Of a stretch of 64,000 bases of DNA, positions 23,688 to 36,474 are shown in pieces (positions within the stretch are counted from its first letter, which is position 1; every line of letters begins with the position of its first letter). Source of the stretch: Marasmius tenuissimus (taxonomy: Eukaryota; Basidiomycota; Agaricomycetes; Agaricales; Marasmiaceae); NCBI GenBank assembly GCA_029532415.1, contig JAQOTA010000050.1, forward strand, positions 6,386,001 through 6,450,000, written 5' to 3'. The notes beneath the pieces are model-generated. The model was not told where the DNA came from. It did no database searches and saw only the letters and a list, made by a program, of their open reading frames with translations. The translations under genes were made by a program, and so were the position numbers.

Positions 23688-25170
23688 CTAGTAAAGCCCC
23701 ATCTCCTTATACGTCTGAGGATCAACAGTCAACATGGGACCTCCAAACCTACACGAACGGCGAGAGAGTTAACCCAAAATTCGAGAAACACATAGACATA
23801 CATATCACATACCCATACATTTTCGCCCCAGTCTCATACTTTTCTCCAGGAATCCTATCCGCAGTGGGTGGCCAATGTTTTCGCCTATACACATACCGAA
23901 CGATTAGATAAGGGGGGAGAAGGAGGGGATGTCCCAGCTGCGCTCACCGACTCTCATAATACTCATCATGCTTATCTCCACCCTCCGAAAGTGCGTTGTA
24001 CGTGACGTACTGCAAAAGAGTCAGACTCGGAAGTAAGCGCACAGTACTGAAGTACTCACGATCGCAGCTCGTCCATTCGGAGACTTGTTATCCGCCGACC
24101 GATGAGCTAGATACGATCCGAATATCAAGATTTGACCTGTTTCCAGTGGCACGGGTGTCTGCTCGCAGTCCGGCGTCAGAAAGGAGAGTCGGGGATGTTG
24201 GATTAGACGCACCCAAGTTTGTTTCGCACACCATCCTTCGGTTATACATTGATCTTCACCGACGGGTATGGGTTCGGATGGGTTGTGTGAACCTGCGACG
24301 ACCTAAGGGGAGTGAGGAAAGTTCTCTATAGTCGGAAAGAAAGGTAGCTTGCCTCTAGACAACCGTTCTCGAGTGTTGCGGGTTCGACGGCCATGAGGAC
24401 TGTATAATGGAGGAGTTGGTCAGTAATGGAAGGTACGAACGAGGAACTGGCTATACTGACGACTGAGATGTTTGACTTTCGCAACATAGGTGTCTGAAAG
24501 ACAGGTGTCAGCCGGAGAACGATCATCAGAACTGATGCAGTGACCAACAGGATGTCGCATCCAGCTACAGACAAGTGTGCATGTAATAATGAGCGGGATC
24601 CTCGAGACATTTGTGTCAGGCACATACATGTGCGCGATATCCTCCAGCCCACGGAGCCTGTAGTAGATCATCCTCGTCAGCGGGTCACCACTACCATTGA
24701 GATACGCACCTTGTAGTTGATCTTCTCCTTGAATAAAACCATCTCCTCCCCGCTCAACTGCTTCAAAACTCCCTGTACTAGTTTCCCTCGAAAGAGATCA
24801 TTGAAACCTTGATGGTAATTGACAAAGTTCTCCGTTCGAGAGAGCGCTCGTTCTTCCTTGCCATTTGCCTCGGAAATAATTTCATCGTAGTGCATCCAGG
24901 CATTTGAGCGATGCGGTAGACTCTGAGGGAAAGGATCATGGGGCTAAACCATGATTTAACGGAGACAAAGACGTACCTTGACTTCGTATGTCCATTTGAC
25001 AATATTCTTCGATATATCCTCTGATAAAGCAGGCAAAACGAGGTACTATACACAGAATTCCTTCAGTTGGGATGACCATAGAGTGTGAATATTGGACCTA
25101 CACCATTCTCCTCGAAGAAAGCCTTTTGCTCTGGAGAGACGGCGTACAACGGCGAGCCCTGTTCATTCAT
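23688..25170 (-). CDS. PhyH/PhnY-type Fe(II)/2-oxoglutarate dioxygenase, copy 2
   Basis: Exons in transcript order: 25170-25102, 25045-24977, 24922-24710, 24657-24628, 24564-24549 (16 nt), 24493-24461, 24399-24353, 24302-24213, 24158-24060, 24009-23948, 23884-23813, 23748-23688; 286 aa. Tandem duplicate of copy 1 with all 11 introns at the same positions and all metal and cosubstrate residues kept (His127, Asp129, His208, Arg219). Intron 7 begins GC (GAG|GCAAGC), a GC-AG intron; copy 1 has GT there. The start MNEQGSPLYAVSPEQKAFF aligns with copy 1. An open frame continues upstream but without family similarity. Copies differ mostly at the N-terminus, in the loop after MHYDE and at the C-terminus, so some specialisation is possible. 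Both are probably cytosolic. Confidence 0.87.
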
Positions 25171-26356
25171 TTTCTGGGGTGAGATGACAATGGGAGTTGA
25201 ACGTTGAACGATAGTATCGTAACCGTTCTCATGATTGGGAACGTGCTTAATAGAAGAAGGAAGACATTTGACATGAGCAATTTTTGGTGCAGGACATATG
25301 ACCATGGTAGTGACCAACCTTGAAAACGGAAAAATGGCAAGAGCATTTCGAGGACGAATTGACGAAATGGTCCTGGCGCGGTTCATTCCTCGAGCTGGGC
25401 GCTGAGCGCTGAACTCAGTGAGTTGTGGGTGATGGTGGGGGTTCCGGTGTAAGGAACTGTGCCTGCCGGGAAAACCGAAACTGCCGTCGGTTCCGTTTCT
25501 GGTTCGAATCGTTCAATCGATGACGTCGGAGTTCCCACACTTGTTCTCTCTCACCACTACCACCACCATCCCCGACGGTGGCCCTGGCAGCTCGCGATTA
25601 GGATATGCTCAGAGCCCTACAGCAATGGTATTACTCTATACATGAATTCTATGGGCCGCACAGAAGCTTTTCATTCGACTGAATGGTTCTGGCACGGTCG
25701 TTACTGTGGTGCCTGGAATCCAGCTGGTCTCCTCCCAGAAACAGCCCTCAGGTGTACTCGTTTCTACTAGAAGACATGTCCCTCGTTTCCGTCCCAACAG
25801 CTAGTGTTTCACGACTCAATTCAAGATTCAAGTGTTTCCAAGTTTCTGTATTCCCTGAAGTCTCGTTTTTGGCCTGTCGTTTATCACTCGAGGTTCTATC
25901 TACTACTCCCGAGGGACTACCCTGCAGCGACAATTCGGTTTCTTATCTGACAATCACACTCGAAATGTCACTTCGCCTACACGAACACATTGAGGCTTGC
26001 TTCCCCTTCCCGAGCCTTGCCGTCCTCCTCCCTACCGCCTTATTCCCAAATAGGCAATCCCAACTGGACATCCTGTTTTAGAAAACTTGGCGTCGCCCAA
26101 AAATCTGCCTTGTATGTTTCTCGACATCTCGACACTGTACACCTAACAAACGACTCGCCTAATCCGGACATTCGTTTGTCCACCCTGCTCTTTTCCCTCC
26201 CTTTCCCCATCGGGCGTTCCCTTTCTTCGAGGTCAGCCGTATATATGGAAGGGGGGTCCTTATTGTCTTTTACCATCCCAACGGCCTCTTTCGTCCTCGA
26301 GCCTACATTCTACATTCCACATTCTACTCCATCCCCATACATACAATCAGCTTAAG
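25171..26356. other. Intergenic region between divergent genes
   Basis: About 1.2 kb that must contain the promoters of the dioxygenase cassette (minus) and the small peptide gene (plus). Frames at 25459-26081 have no homology and overlap each other. No gene called. Confidence 0.5.
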
Positions 26357-26727
26357 ATGCACTGCAAATCCATTGCCGTTTTCGTCATCTCTTGCAGTAA
26401 GTCCTATACCAGTCTTATCTGTATCCGAATACTCTCTAATGGGTTCTCTCCTTCTCTTCAGTGACCGCACTCGTCGCTGCTGCCCCCACCCCATTCCTCA
26501 ACCCCGAACTCGCAGTTGCACAAGCCCTAGAAGCTCGCGAGATCAACGAGTTCACCAGGCTTCACAAAGCTGTACGTTTTTAAGTACTCCCTCGTCGCGT
26601 CCGAGACGTTTCCTCACCCTCCCTTCTACAGATTCTCCCCAGAGAGCCCGAGGCCGCACCCGCACCTGAAACCGAGGAAATCGACGAGAGAGGATGTGGA
26701 CCAAGGACCGGTTACGGATGCATCTAA
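26357..26727 (+). CDS. Small secreted peptide precursor with C-terminal Cys loop
   Basis: Exons 26357-26396, 26462-26571, 26632-26727; 81 aa. Signal peptide about residues 1-20 (MHCKSIAVFVISCMTALVAA), then a hydrophilic pro-region ending in an acidic Pro/Ala/Glu stretch and the sequence DER at 68-70. The last 11 residues are GCGPRTGYGCI, two Cys (72 and 80) seven residues apart that could close a ring. Layout is that of a processed secreted peptide: signal, pro-region, a basic cleavage point, compact Cys-bridged C-terminus. Splice sites (gtaagt/cag, gtacgt/cag) are consensus and the frame is kept. I do not recognise a family. It is neither a CaaX pheromone (no C-terminal CaaX box) nor a hydrophobin (too few Cys). 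Function unknown; signalling or antimicrobial roles are open. Confidence 0.7.
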
Positions 26728-27411
26728 ACGGGTGCTAACCACGACCGAAGACAACGAGGAAGAGTTGAAGAAACCCCTCGTCCAAGAAAAAACCTCTCCT
26801 GGTAGAGGGCGCTCCGTGTTTGCGGGTGTCGTTTGCCTACCTTCCTACCCTTCCGTGGGGTCGTCATAGACCTCCCCAATTCACCCCCACTGTTTCCGAC
26901 CCTTCCTCAAGCGCACTACTATTCCAACCCGCGCTTTCAGTCGCTCCCTACCCCCACCCCATACAAATTTCGACATTCTACATATCTCGTTGTATCAATA
27001 GTTTACCTCTATCGGTATACCCCATCTTTCGGTTGTTTCGCCCCCTGGTTATTCGTATCCTATCGTTATTTTTCGTTCTGCATATTTTTTTACCTGCTCG
27101 AAGACGAGCACCGGATGTAGTTTTAGTCGGATATAGAAAATGCATATACTTAATTATAGGGAAAATTGGTTCCAACCCTCTTTTGAAATCCGAGCTGTCC
27201 TGGTCCGACGCTCCGAAGTTGTACTGCTGTAGCGGGGTGAGACAGTGCTGTGCTTCGTTTTGGTCCTATCATTTATAGGGCCTGTGGGTGCTCGGTACGC
27301 AGGCTGGGGCCCTACCCGGGACCCGAACAGGCCATTAGTATATGCCGAGCGCGGGATGACATATGGGCATTCGTTATTAAAGCTGACAGTCAAGCGCTAC
27401 CTTCACTCTCA
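26728..27411. other. Intergenic region
   Basis: About 680 bp, T- and C-rich from 26880 to 27110, consistent with a 3' flank followed by a promoter. No gene recognised. Confidence 0.45.
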
Positions 27412-29305
<1,894 letters not shown>

Positions 29306-29971
29306 GCTTGAGGTCCTGGTAAAAGATAAGTATTACTGTAAGGACTAGTTACACTATGAGGACAAAGTATAGCCCGGATTGTAAACGAGTTAACCATCCC
29401 CTACTTGGGCTCTCGAGAGTCAGGCCCAGCCTTGGGCAGTATGTCTGATGTCGAAGGGATACGCTGCTTAGTGCATGTCTAGACAAACCTAATGTGGACG
29501 ACGGAAGACGAATATTTGCCGCTGGGTAAGCGGCTCAATTCAACATGGTGCGATTGGGGACCCATAAACGCCTGCAACTCTCAATATCAGCTGTTCACTG
29601 CATGTTGTGTTGCTTCAAATCCTATTCTGATTGGATGTTTCAACTACTTAGTAGAGAAACTGGTCGGTCAGACGCTTGAGTCGAGTACAAACTGGATTAT
29701 TCACTGCTAGATAGTAGAAGGAAGGACAGGCGCCGCGGAGAATAAAAGTACAGGTCGACATCTGGTCACATCCTTACAATATATTCACTACTACGAAGCC
29801 TAATGTGTATGTTATGGAATCATATGTTGCCTTCAGTTTCATATGAGCACACATGATACTGGTAGATTGAATCACCATAAAATCCTTGCTCAAGTGAGAG
29901 TTGATGTTCAGAGCCTTTCTTTTCTTTACTCACTTCAGGTCTCAAAGCACCTCTTCCTCATTCTGAGCACA
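29306..29971. other. Intergenic region
   Basis: About 670 bp with no recognisable gene; includes the upstream region of the interrupted small-protein gene. Confidence 0.45.
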
Positions 29972-30576
29972 ATGAATTTCATCACCCTCATCACCCTAGT
30001 TGCAATACTGCAGGGAGCAGGAGAAAGAGAGAAGGCAGAAAGCCTCAGGCAGTGGTGACAAACCACTGAGGTATAATGGTATTACTAGCTAGCTTATATA
30101 TGAGAGTACAAGATAGCTAGAATATGGTAGAATGGAGTAGAATGTACTTTGCATGATGTACATAGGAGTAAGTATGATCAGTAAGGCAAAGGGTTATGGA
30201 GTATGGGGGAGTATATGAGTAATGTAGATCCAAGGGCAATGATATCATACAATGTGTAGGGTCAGGTAGGCACAATGGTTAGCTAGGCCAAAGTTGCCAT
30301 ACCTAGAATATTGACTACCCTCTCTACTCTCGTCCTCAGCGCTTTCACAGCTCCATCTCAGTCTTGCAAGCCAGAAGTGGCCCCCGCCTCTGTTGAGCTT
30401 GTCGAGAAAGCAACTAGTGAAGCCCGTACAACGTGCAACTATGCCTACAACAAAAACACCCCCAGCAAGAGAGTCCCGGTGAGATCTATACGTGTCGGAA
30501 GGTTAGCTGGGTACATTTTCAACTACGTTGATTCGAAGTGTCTTTTCAGTTCCTGAGTCAATCTTTTTGCCCCTAA
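29972..30576 (+). pseudogene. Small secreted-protein gene split by a mobile element
   Basis: The gene starts at 29972 with MNFITLIT and is cut after 26 bases by a 319-bp element. Coding sequence resumes at 30322 with LSTLVLSAFTAPSQ, and an intron (30479-30549) leads to a last exon ending at TAA 30574-30576. Counting the 5-bp duplication ACCCT once, the two parts join in frame to a 69-residue protein with a signal peptide and three Cys in the mature part. The element thus sits in the middle of the signal sequence, adds stops, and the downstream part has no ATG of its own in frame. Unless the element is spliced out, the gene is inactive. Family not recognised. Confidence 0.75.
29998..30316 (+). 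mobile_element. 319-bp dispersed element, copy 1
   Basis: About 85-90% like the 342-bp copy at 53510-53851, same orientation. Flanked by a perfect 5-bp duplication ACCCT (29993-29997 and 30317-30321). Ends read AGTTGCAATACTGC and AGAATATTGACT; the outer AGT/ACT and an inner CAATA-like stretch are inverted copies. No coding capacity. A 5-bp duplication fits LTR retrotransposons, so a solo LTR with unusual ends is one reading; a short MITE-like element is the other. Confidence 0.85.
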
Positions 30577-33505
30577 GGTCCTCTTTGCTTATGTGTGTTA
30601 CGAGGGATCTGGCCCGACTTATTGTTGCACTGGCCATCAGCAAAATACCCGAAAGAATAAAATGTGGTTACAACGAATTTGGGTTAATGAAATTGTACGA
30701 TACGATATCAGTATATTTCGATAGTGTTATGCCTTGGTAGTACTCCCAGAATGCGTATACACGATATCAGAGACCTGTAACACCATCAGGATACTATCAA
30801 AACACAATCATAACATAGTCAAAACTCACCCAAAACACATTAAAACCCCCACAAATCATAGCCGGGGTTGTGCCTCACCAAACTTGTTGCGACAAGTGAA
30901 AGGCTTTGTAACCGGTTTTGAGTCATTGCAAGGAGGTTCTGACTGGTTTTTGATAGTTTTAGCACAATTTTGGGCTATTGAACACTACTAATTGCTCAAA
31001 AGATGTCAAAAAGGTTATCTGCTATGACAATAATAACTTACCCTCAGCCCGCCAATTGTTGAACGTTGAGATCAAGAACCCAGACCCAGGTTTCTGTCGC
31101 CGAGCCGCCAGCAGCTGCCAGCGCCAGATATGAGCGCGCGCTTGCGCTGGAAAATTGTCGGAGTCTCAAATATGTCCCTCGCTGTCCCGCACGTGAACAC
31201 GTCACCACCTTTTGACTCTCAACCACCACGGTCGTTGTTAAACTCTCCTCATCCCTGTAACTGATGCTCAATAATTCTTAAATGAAGCCAAGGGGAGTGT
31301 CTAGTATATCAACTGGGACAATTTGATGGATTTACGGCTCGGGTGCGTTGAAAATTCACCTTTTTCATTCATATACTGACGGTTTGCGTTGCAGTTTCAA
31401 AGTTAGCTGCTATCTGGGCTCGCTCAAGGTCTCTTGTAGTGGTCATTGACGAATTTCATACATCATTAACGACGTCATCATCTCAGACCCTCAACTGCCT
31501 TCGGTTGCTTCAACAATGACCGCACGGACCACCCACCGAATATATAAACCTGACATGATAAACTGGTCGACGGCCCCTCCTTTCCCTCCTTCCACCACCA
31601 CCACTTCTCTCCTCTTCAGCTTCTCCGCGCTGCTCTCAATCCCTCTCTCCTCCCTCTCTCTTCTCCTTATTGTGAGTCGGGCCCTTCGTTGTCCTTACTC
31701 TTGATACTGACCCTGCTTAGGACCACGGCACATTACCTTACCGTGAACCTGCTAGGTGGGTTTTCACTATCGCTTTTATCAATATGTAGTTGACCCAGTC
31801 CTTTCAGCAGCGTGCATTCATCACCCATACCCACAAGTCCACCGTCACCTCCCTCGTTCGTTATACAGTGAACATGCTTGCCAATTATTGGGGCGCATAT
31901 ATGCACCATAAAGTACAGTGTGTGTGCACCTTCACTCATAACATTGGGATGCAAACTCACATCATAATTCTCAGCGATTCCTGACATAGATGAAGGCCAG
32001 AGGCAGATGGGTCAGCCATGTTGCAGTCAAGAACCTCCACTAACTGACACCTTGTGCGAGGTCATAGCTCCGGTACGTTTTTCAGCGCTCACCTAGCTTG
32101 CCGAGGGTACAAATACTGACGCTGTCAACACACAGGACCTTGTTGTCGTTGTTTTGTTGAAGATGATATATGTATCGCCTCTCTGCACCCGTCATATCAC
32201 GTAGCTCTGTTCCTAGCCACGTCCATGATGTCGTACATACAATCCCAATATAATATTGTCTCTTTTCCTAATATGTGAAATTACGAGAAGCCCTGTACTG
32301 GGCATGCTAGCGCTACCTCTTCATCCCTATGACCCTTTCGACCCAATGAAACATCTACTATGTTTCACAATCCCTATATCCTGTCACCTTTCCCGTGATC
32401 CGTTGGTCTCTCCACTACTCGCTGCTATATGCTACACCCCCTGCTACTCGCCACTGTCCTCGTTATCCGGTAATCACCCCCAAAACTGGTTAAAACCCTC
32501 CAAAACCCGGTACAATCTTTGCAAGCCGTGACAACCTTCGGTCTCCGGTATCATCCTCAAAACTTGTTAAAAGGTACTCAAATTCGTTGTTTTCTACTGG
32601 TATCATGCTCACGAATTCTCGCTCTTTCTTTGGATTTCAGAAAAGTTTTAATACGGTTATATAGTCCGTTCCTGTTCGTAACCAGGTACAGCGGGTTTTG
32701 TCCTACCTAACGGATATCGGGGATACTAATTACATTCTATCGATCCAGGTATTTTGCTGATGGCATACCTTTGTATACTTCGGCGAGTATATTTCAACCT
32801 CACTGCTCGAGTTCTTGCCAATATCAATGCTGATTGTGGCTTTGCACTCCTCCTTTGTTTCCAGGCTGAATCAGTGATGGTCAGCGGGTGCTTTCAATAG
32901 GCGTGCATTTAGTATGGATTCTCGTCCAATCTCGGGCAGCCTTGTTATTAACTGCGTGAAGGGTGTCGCAAATGTTTACTATACTAGGCGGGTAACTCGA
33001 TAACAACGACAGGGGTGTTTTTTTCGTCCCTTTCCATTGAAGCTTGATATACACGTGCGCTTGGATGATGAAGAGGTGAACTGCCGATCAGCGCCCTTTT
33101 CCTAGAATCCAAATGATATCTGGCAATGAGCCCGTCTTTCAATAAATCAGGTCCGGCTTGCGAGTCACGCTGAAACTATGATTTGCTTCATAAAGAAAGG
33201 GAGGATCAATCATCCGTATGCATTAGAAGCGTAGACTGGGACTTAATAAGCTGAAGGCAGGTACACATTGAATGTAGGGTCTCATAGGTTACCGTGCTCA
33301 GCAGCCAACTTGAGCGTTTAATGTATGTGAGAATAAGGAAGATATATTTACAGAGGGTCCGTTTTGTAAGAATTCATCGTACTTGCTCAACGGTACTGTG
33401 TACGAACGGTGTGTTAATGCGCGCGAGAGGCACTTTGCCTTTGGGAAGTAGCATTTGCACTCGGGTGCGGATGCTGTGTGGCAATCTCCGAGGACTCCTT
33501 TCTCA
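30577..33505. other. Gene-poor region
   Basis: Nearly 3 kb without a recognisable protein gene. At 31541 there is a TATATAAA-like box followed by a CT-rich tract and a plausible intron (gtgagt at 31671 to tag near 31720), which might mark a non-coding transcript. No frame with homology on either strand. Confidence 0.5.
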
Positions 33506-34965
33506 TTAACTCGTAGTTTGAGAGGCAAAAACGACGCCTGAGACAGTTTGGAGCTCCATGTCCTGCGACGCCTATTAATGCTCCCAAGTATTCTCGGTTC
33601 TATCGAAGACCTACCTGGGAAAGATCACCCTCGACTCGTAACGGGCGGATACGTCGAGTCCCGACTGTTGGTGGACGGGAATCACTCACAGTGAATAGAG
33701 GATATGAGCCAAGATTTTCTTTGTCCAAACTAAGGAGTTTGATTCGGATGGTCAAGGCGTTGAAGGTGATGCCCTAGGTAATTATAAAACCAACCAGCCT
33801 CATGAGTATCGAGTATTCTGTGCAAAAAACTAGGGAGATTGGAATATAAATAGCACTCACTATGAGGGGAGTAATAGCCTGCGAGACAACGAGGCATGCG
33901 TTCGACTTTGTCGTCAGCAAGACTACAAACAACGCCTCCGCAATCATTTGAAGCATTGCCGATTCAATTACTATCCTTGGGAGTGATGCTAGCCTGGAAT
34001 ACCCGAAGTGTCGGGACGTCGAGAGTACGGTGGACTGAATTCGGAAGACCACAAGTGAGGTGGTGATCAGGTTCAGAATCATGAGTGAGAATGTATGGAC
34101 TTTGATCCAAGTGTGAATATCGTAATGTTCTGAGGCCTCTTCAGACCTTAAAATATCGACCATCCAGAACCCGATTACTAGGAGAGGCGGTGAAGATTTG
34201 ATGACGTCGAAATATGGAGTGGCAAGAAACACAGCCGATCTCAGTGATTTCGCCGAGGCGTCTGTGCTCGGACCACTCACCAGTTTGAGCAAGGAGTAGA
34301 GCGAACGGGAAGCAGACAATCATATAGTTCCTGTCCCATACAACCCATGCCCGGTAGAGCTGTCGTGGTATCAGGGTCGAGGTTTCCCATGAGATGAGAA
34401 AGTGGTGATATCCCGCACCGCAACCGAGCTTCCCAAGGTCTCCTGCGACAGAAACAATACCTCCTTCGCTATGGAGTGCCAACTCTTTGTGGACATGACA
34501 ATTGAGTCAGGTGTGTGTTTATTAGAATCTCCTTGAAAGGCTAGTAGATATCGGTAGTGGTTTACGCCGAGATGGGCCGTCGCGACGACGTTCATCACTG
34601 TTGATATCCCCAGCATTGTCTGGAGAAGTAAAGTTTCCATCAGGACGCATCCTGACAAGGGGTATACAGGCAGGCCCCGCTCACGTTTACATGTCCCCTT
34701 TTGGAACCTTCACTCCGAGCAACTCCCAAGCTGACAGGTGAGAGGGTGATGTATAACGTGAGCGCGTAGGTTGATATCAAGATTCCTGCGTGTTAGAGCG
34801 TTGTTCACCATGAGTGAAATTTGTCGTACAAACTAAGCAGTACTGACCGTAAATGAGGGTCTGAACGATCGTCAACATAGTAGTTTACACCCAAGTTCGA
34901 AGAGGTAATCAAAGGCTTACCTCGACCCAGGCAGCCAACAGAACGATGTTAGTGAACTCGGACAT
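33506..34965 (-). CDS. 7-TM membrane protein of an uncharacterised basidiomycete family (copy 2)
   Basis: Exons in transcript order: 34965-34921, 34860-34848 (13 nt), 34785-34691, 34619-34419, 34359-34281, 34177-33861, 33773-33615, 33562-33506; 321 aa. Paralog of the gene at 7652-9214 with the same eight-exon plan; exons 1, 2, 5 and 7 have identical lengths. Shared stretches include STVMN(V/I)VATAHL, WVVW, LSTSRHF, RIVIESAMLQ and ITFNALTIRI. The cytosolic tail is much shorter than in copy 1 (19 against 50 codons in the last exon). The acceptor at 34178 was chosen because it restores frame and the length of the corresponding copy 1 exon. Role unknown. Confidence 0.73.
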
Positions 34966-36474
34966 TGGCCGCCTCTTCAACAAGTTTGGAGTAGCAAGGG
35001 GGAGGGAGTGAAAGGCTCCGAGAAGGGGTACATGCTTTTTAACGAGATCCTCTTGATGATTGATAGACGCCCGGAAGCGAAAACTCAGCTTGACTTCCCC
35101 GTCCGTCCCAATTTGGGGTCGAATGTTCATTGCCGAGATGAGATACGATCCGAAGCTATGCGTGATCTAAGCCGATCACTAGTAACCTACTCGATGCTCG
35201 ATAGCCACTTTCATGTCCTTGCTGCCTCACGCTTGACTCACTCTCACATTTTTTGAGGACCTCTATCTCGATCTTTGCTTTACCATTTTGGCAGAGCACA
35301 AGGAACGATCGTCATGGCGACCACCGTCAGCCAATAGATACATTAGCGGTATATGCCTCCCTTAAATGAAACTCCACACGACCGTAACTTCATTCCCCGC
35401 TCCAGACTATAGTGCGTGAACATCCCTGTCCGCCCCTTCTAATTCTAGATTAGTGGACTCCATGGACACCAAGGAGCCCAGTATGAGATGGCGTACCCAT
35501 AGAGCGTTCTTACTGATCTCCCTAGACCGGAAGGCCAGCATTTACACGTCCAGAGGCATGTTCGGTGCGAATTCTTGTTTCCGTATCAAAGCACTATGAT
35601 CATATGGAGGATTAGCATTCGTCGGTGAACTCGAAGGGTGGGAGGGATATGTTTCTTTTATAAATGGTGGCGGCGATGGTGAGTCATTCACATTTTTCAC
35701 TCCTTGCCTATTGTCGCTTCGTTTTTAGCGGATTGCCCGTCCTTATAAAATTGTGCACTAGCTTACCACTAGGGAACATTTTCGACAATTCTTGAATTCA
35801 TTCAGGCTTTCCACCCCCTTCATTCTATTAAATTCAGGGTCATTCTGGACAAAAAGGGTCTCCTGGAGGCTAGCCCCAGCCCTATGGCATTTCTGTTGGA
35901 CACGAGGATGAAACTCTATCCCTTCTGCCATCATCGTGCCTCCTTGACCGAACTTCGACTTTCGTAGACTTGATGATTCATTTCCTTCCAGAGAGGTGAG
36001 TAATAATCGCTCATTCGTAGCAATGAGTTCCTCCGAGCCCATAGTATGATTTTCTGTGACAGCTCGTCTACGTCTAGTGGTTCTCGAAATCTTGATCTCG
36101 TAAGTTCAGCCGAGGTCGAAGCGGCAAGCATCGACACGCCGTCTTTGGAATTCTCGCGTCTTGCAATCTCGGTGGTCGTACTCGTGGACCTGATTACTAT
36201 TACAGGAGCCATCAATCCCATTCAACTTCCGACTGCGGAGAAGGTACAGTATGCTCGTTTTTGATGGAGATTCGGCTTTACTCCGATACTATTTGAATGA
36301 AACAACTACGGATATCCGCAGTTGACACTTTCCCTGGGCGCTATGCTTCGATATTCAGTTTGCTGAATGAATGTGCCAATGATACACACAACATAGAACC
36401 GAGATACCCGAGCTGGAGAAACAGGACGAATAAAAACCAGCATGGAATCGAAACTCGGACACACAGGTATGGTC
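34966..36474. other. Intergenic region between divergent genes
   Basis: About 1.5 kb. Frames at 35758-36264 on both strands overlap and show no homology. It must contain the promoters of the 7-TM gene and of the metalloprotease. Confidence 0.45.

Noticed and set aside
29998..30316. The 319-bp insert read as an intron of the small secreted-protein gene
   Set aside because: It has a 5-bp flanking duplication and a second copy elsewhere with a different duplication, and no GT-AG pair at its ends restores the frame.
34262..34281. A 19-nt intron that would keep frame in the second 7-TM gene
   Set aside because: Too short to splice; the acceptor at 34178-34179 gives a normal intron and matches the paralog's exon length.
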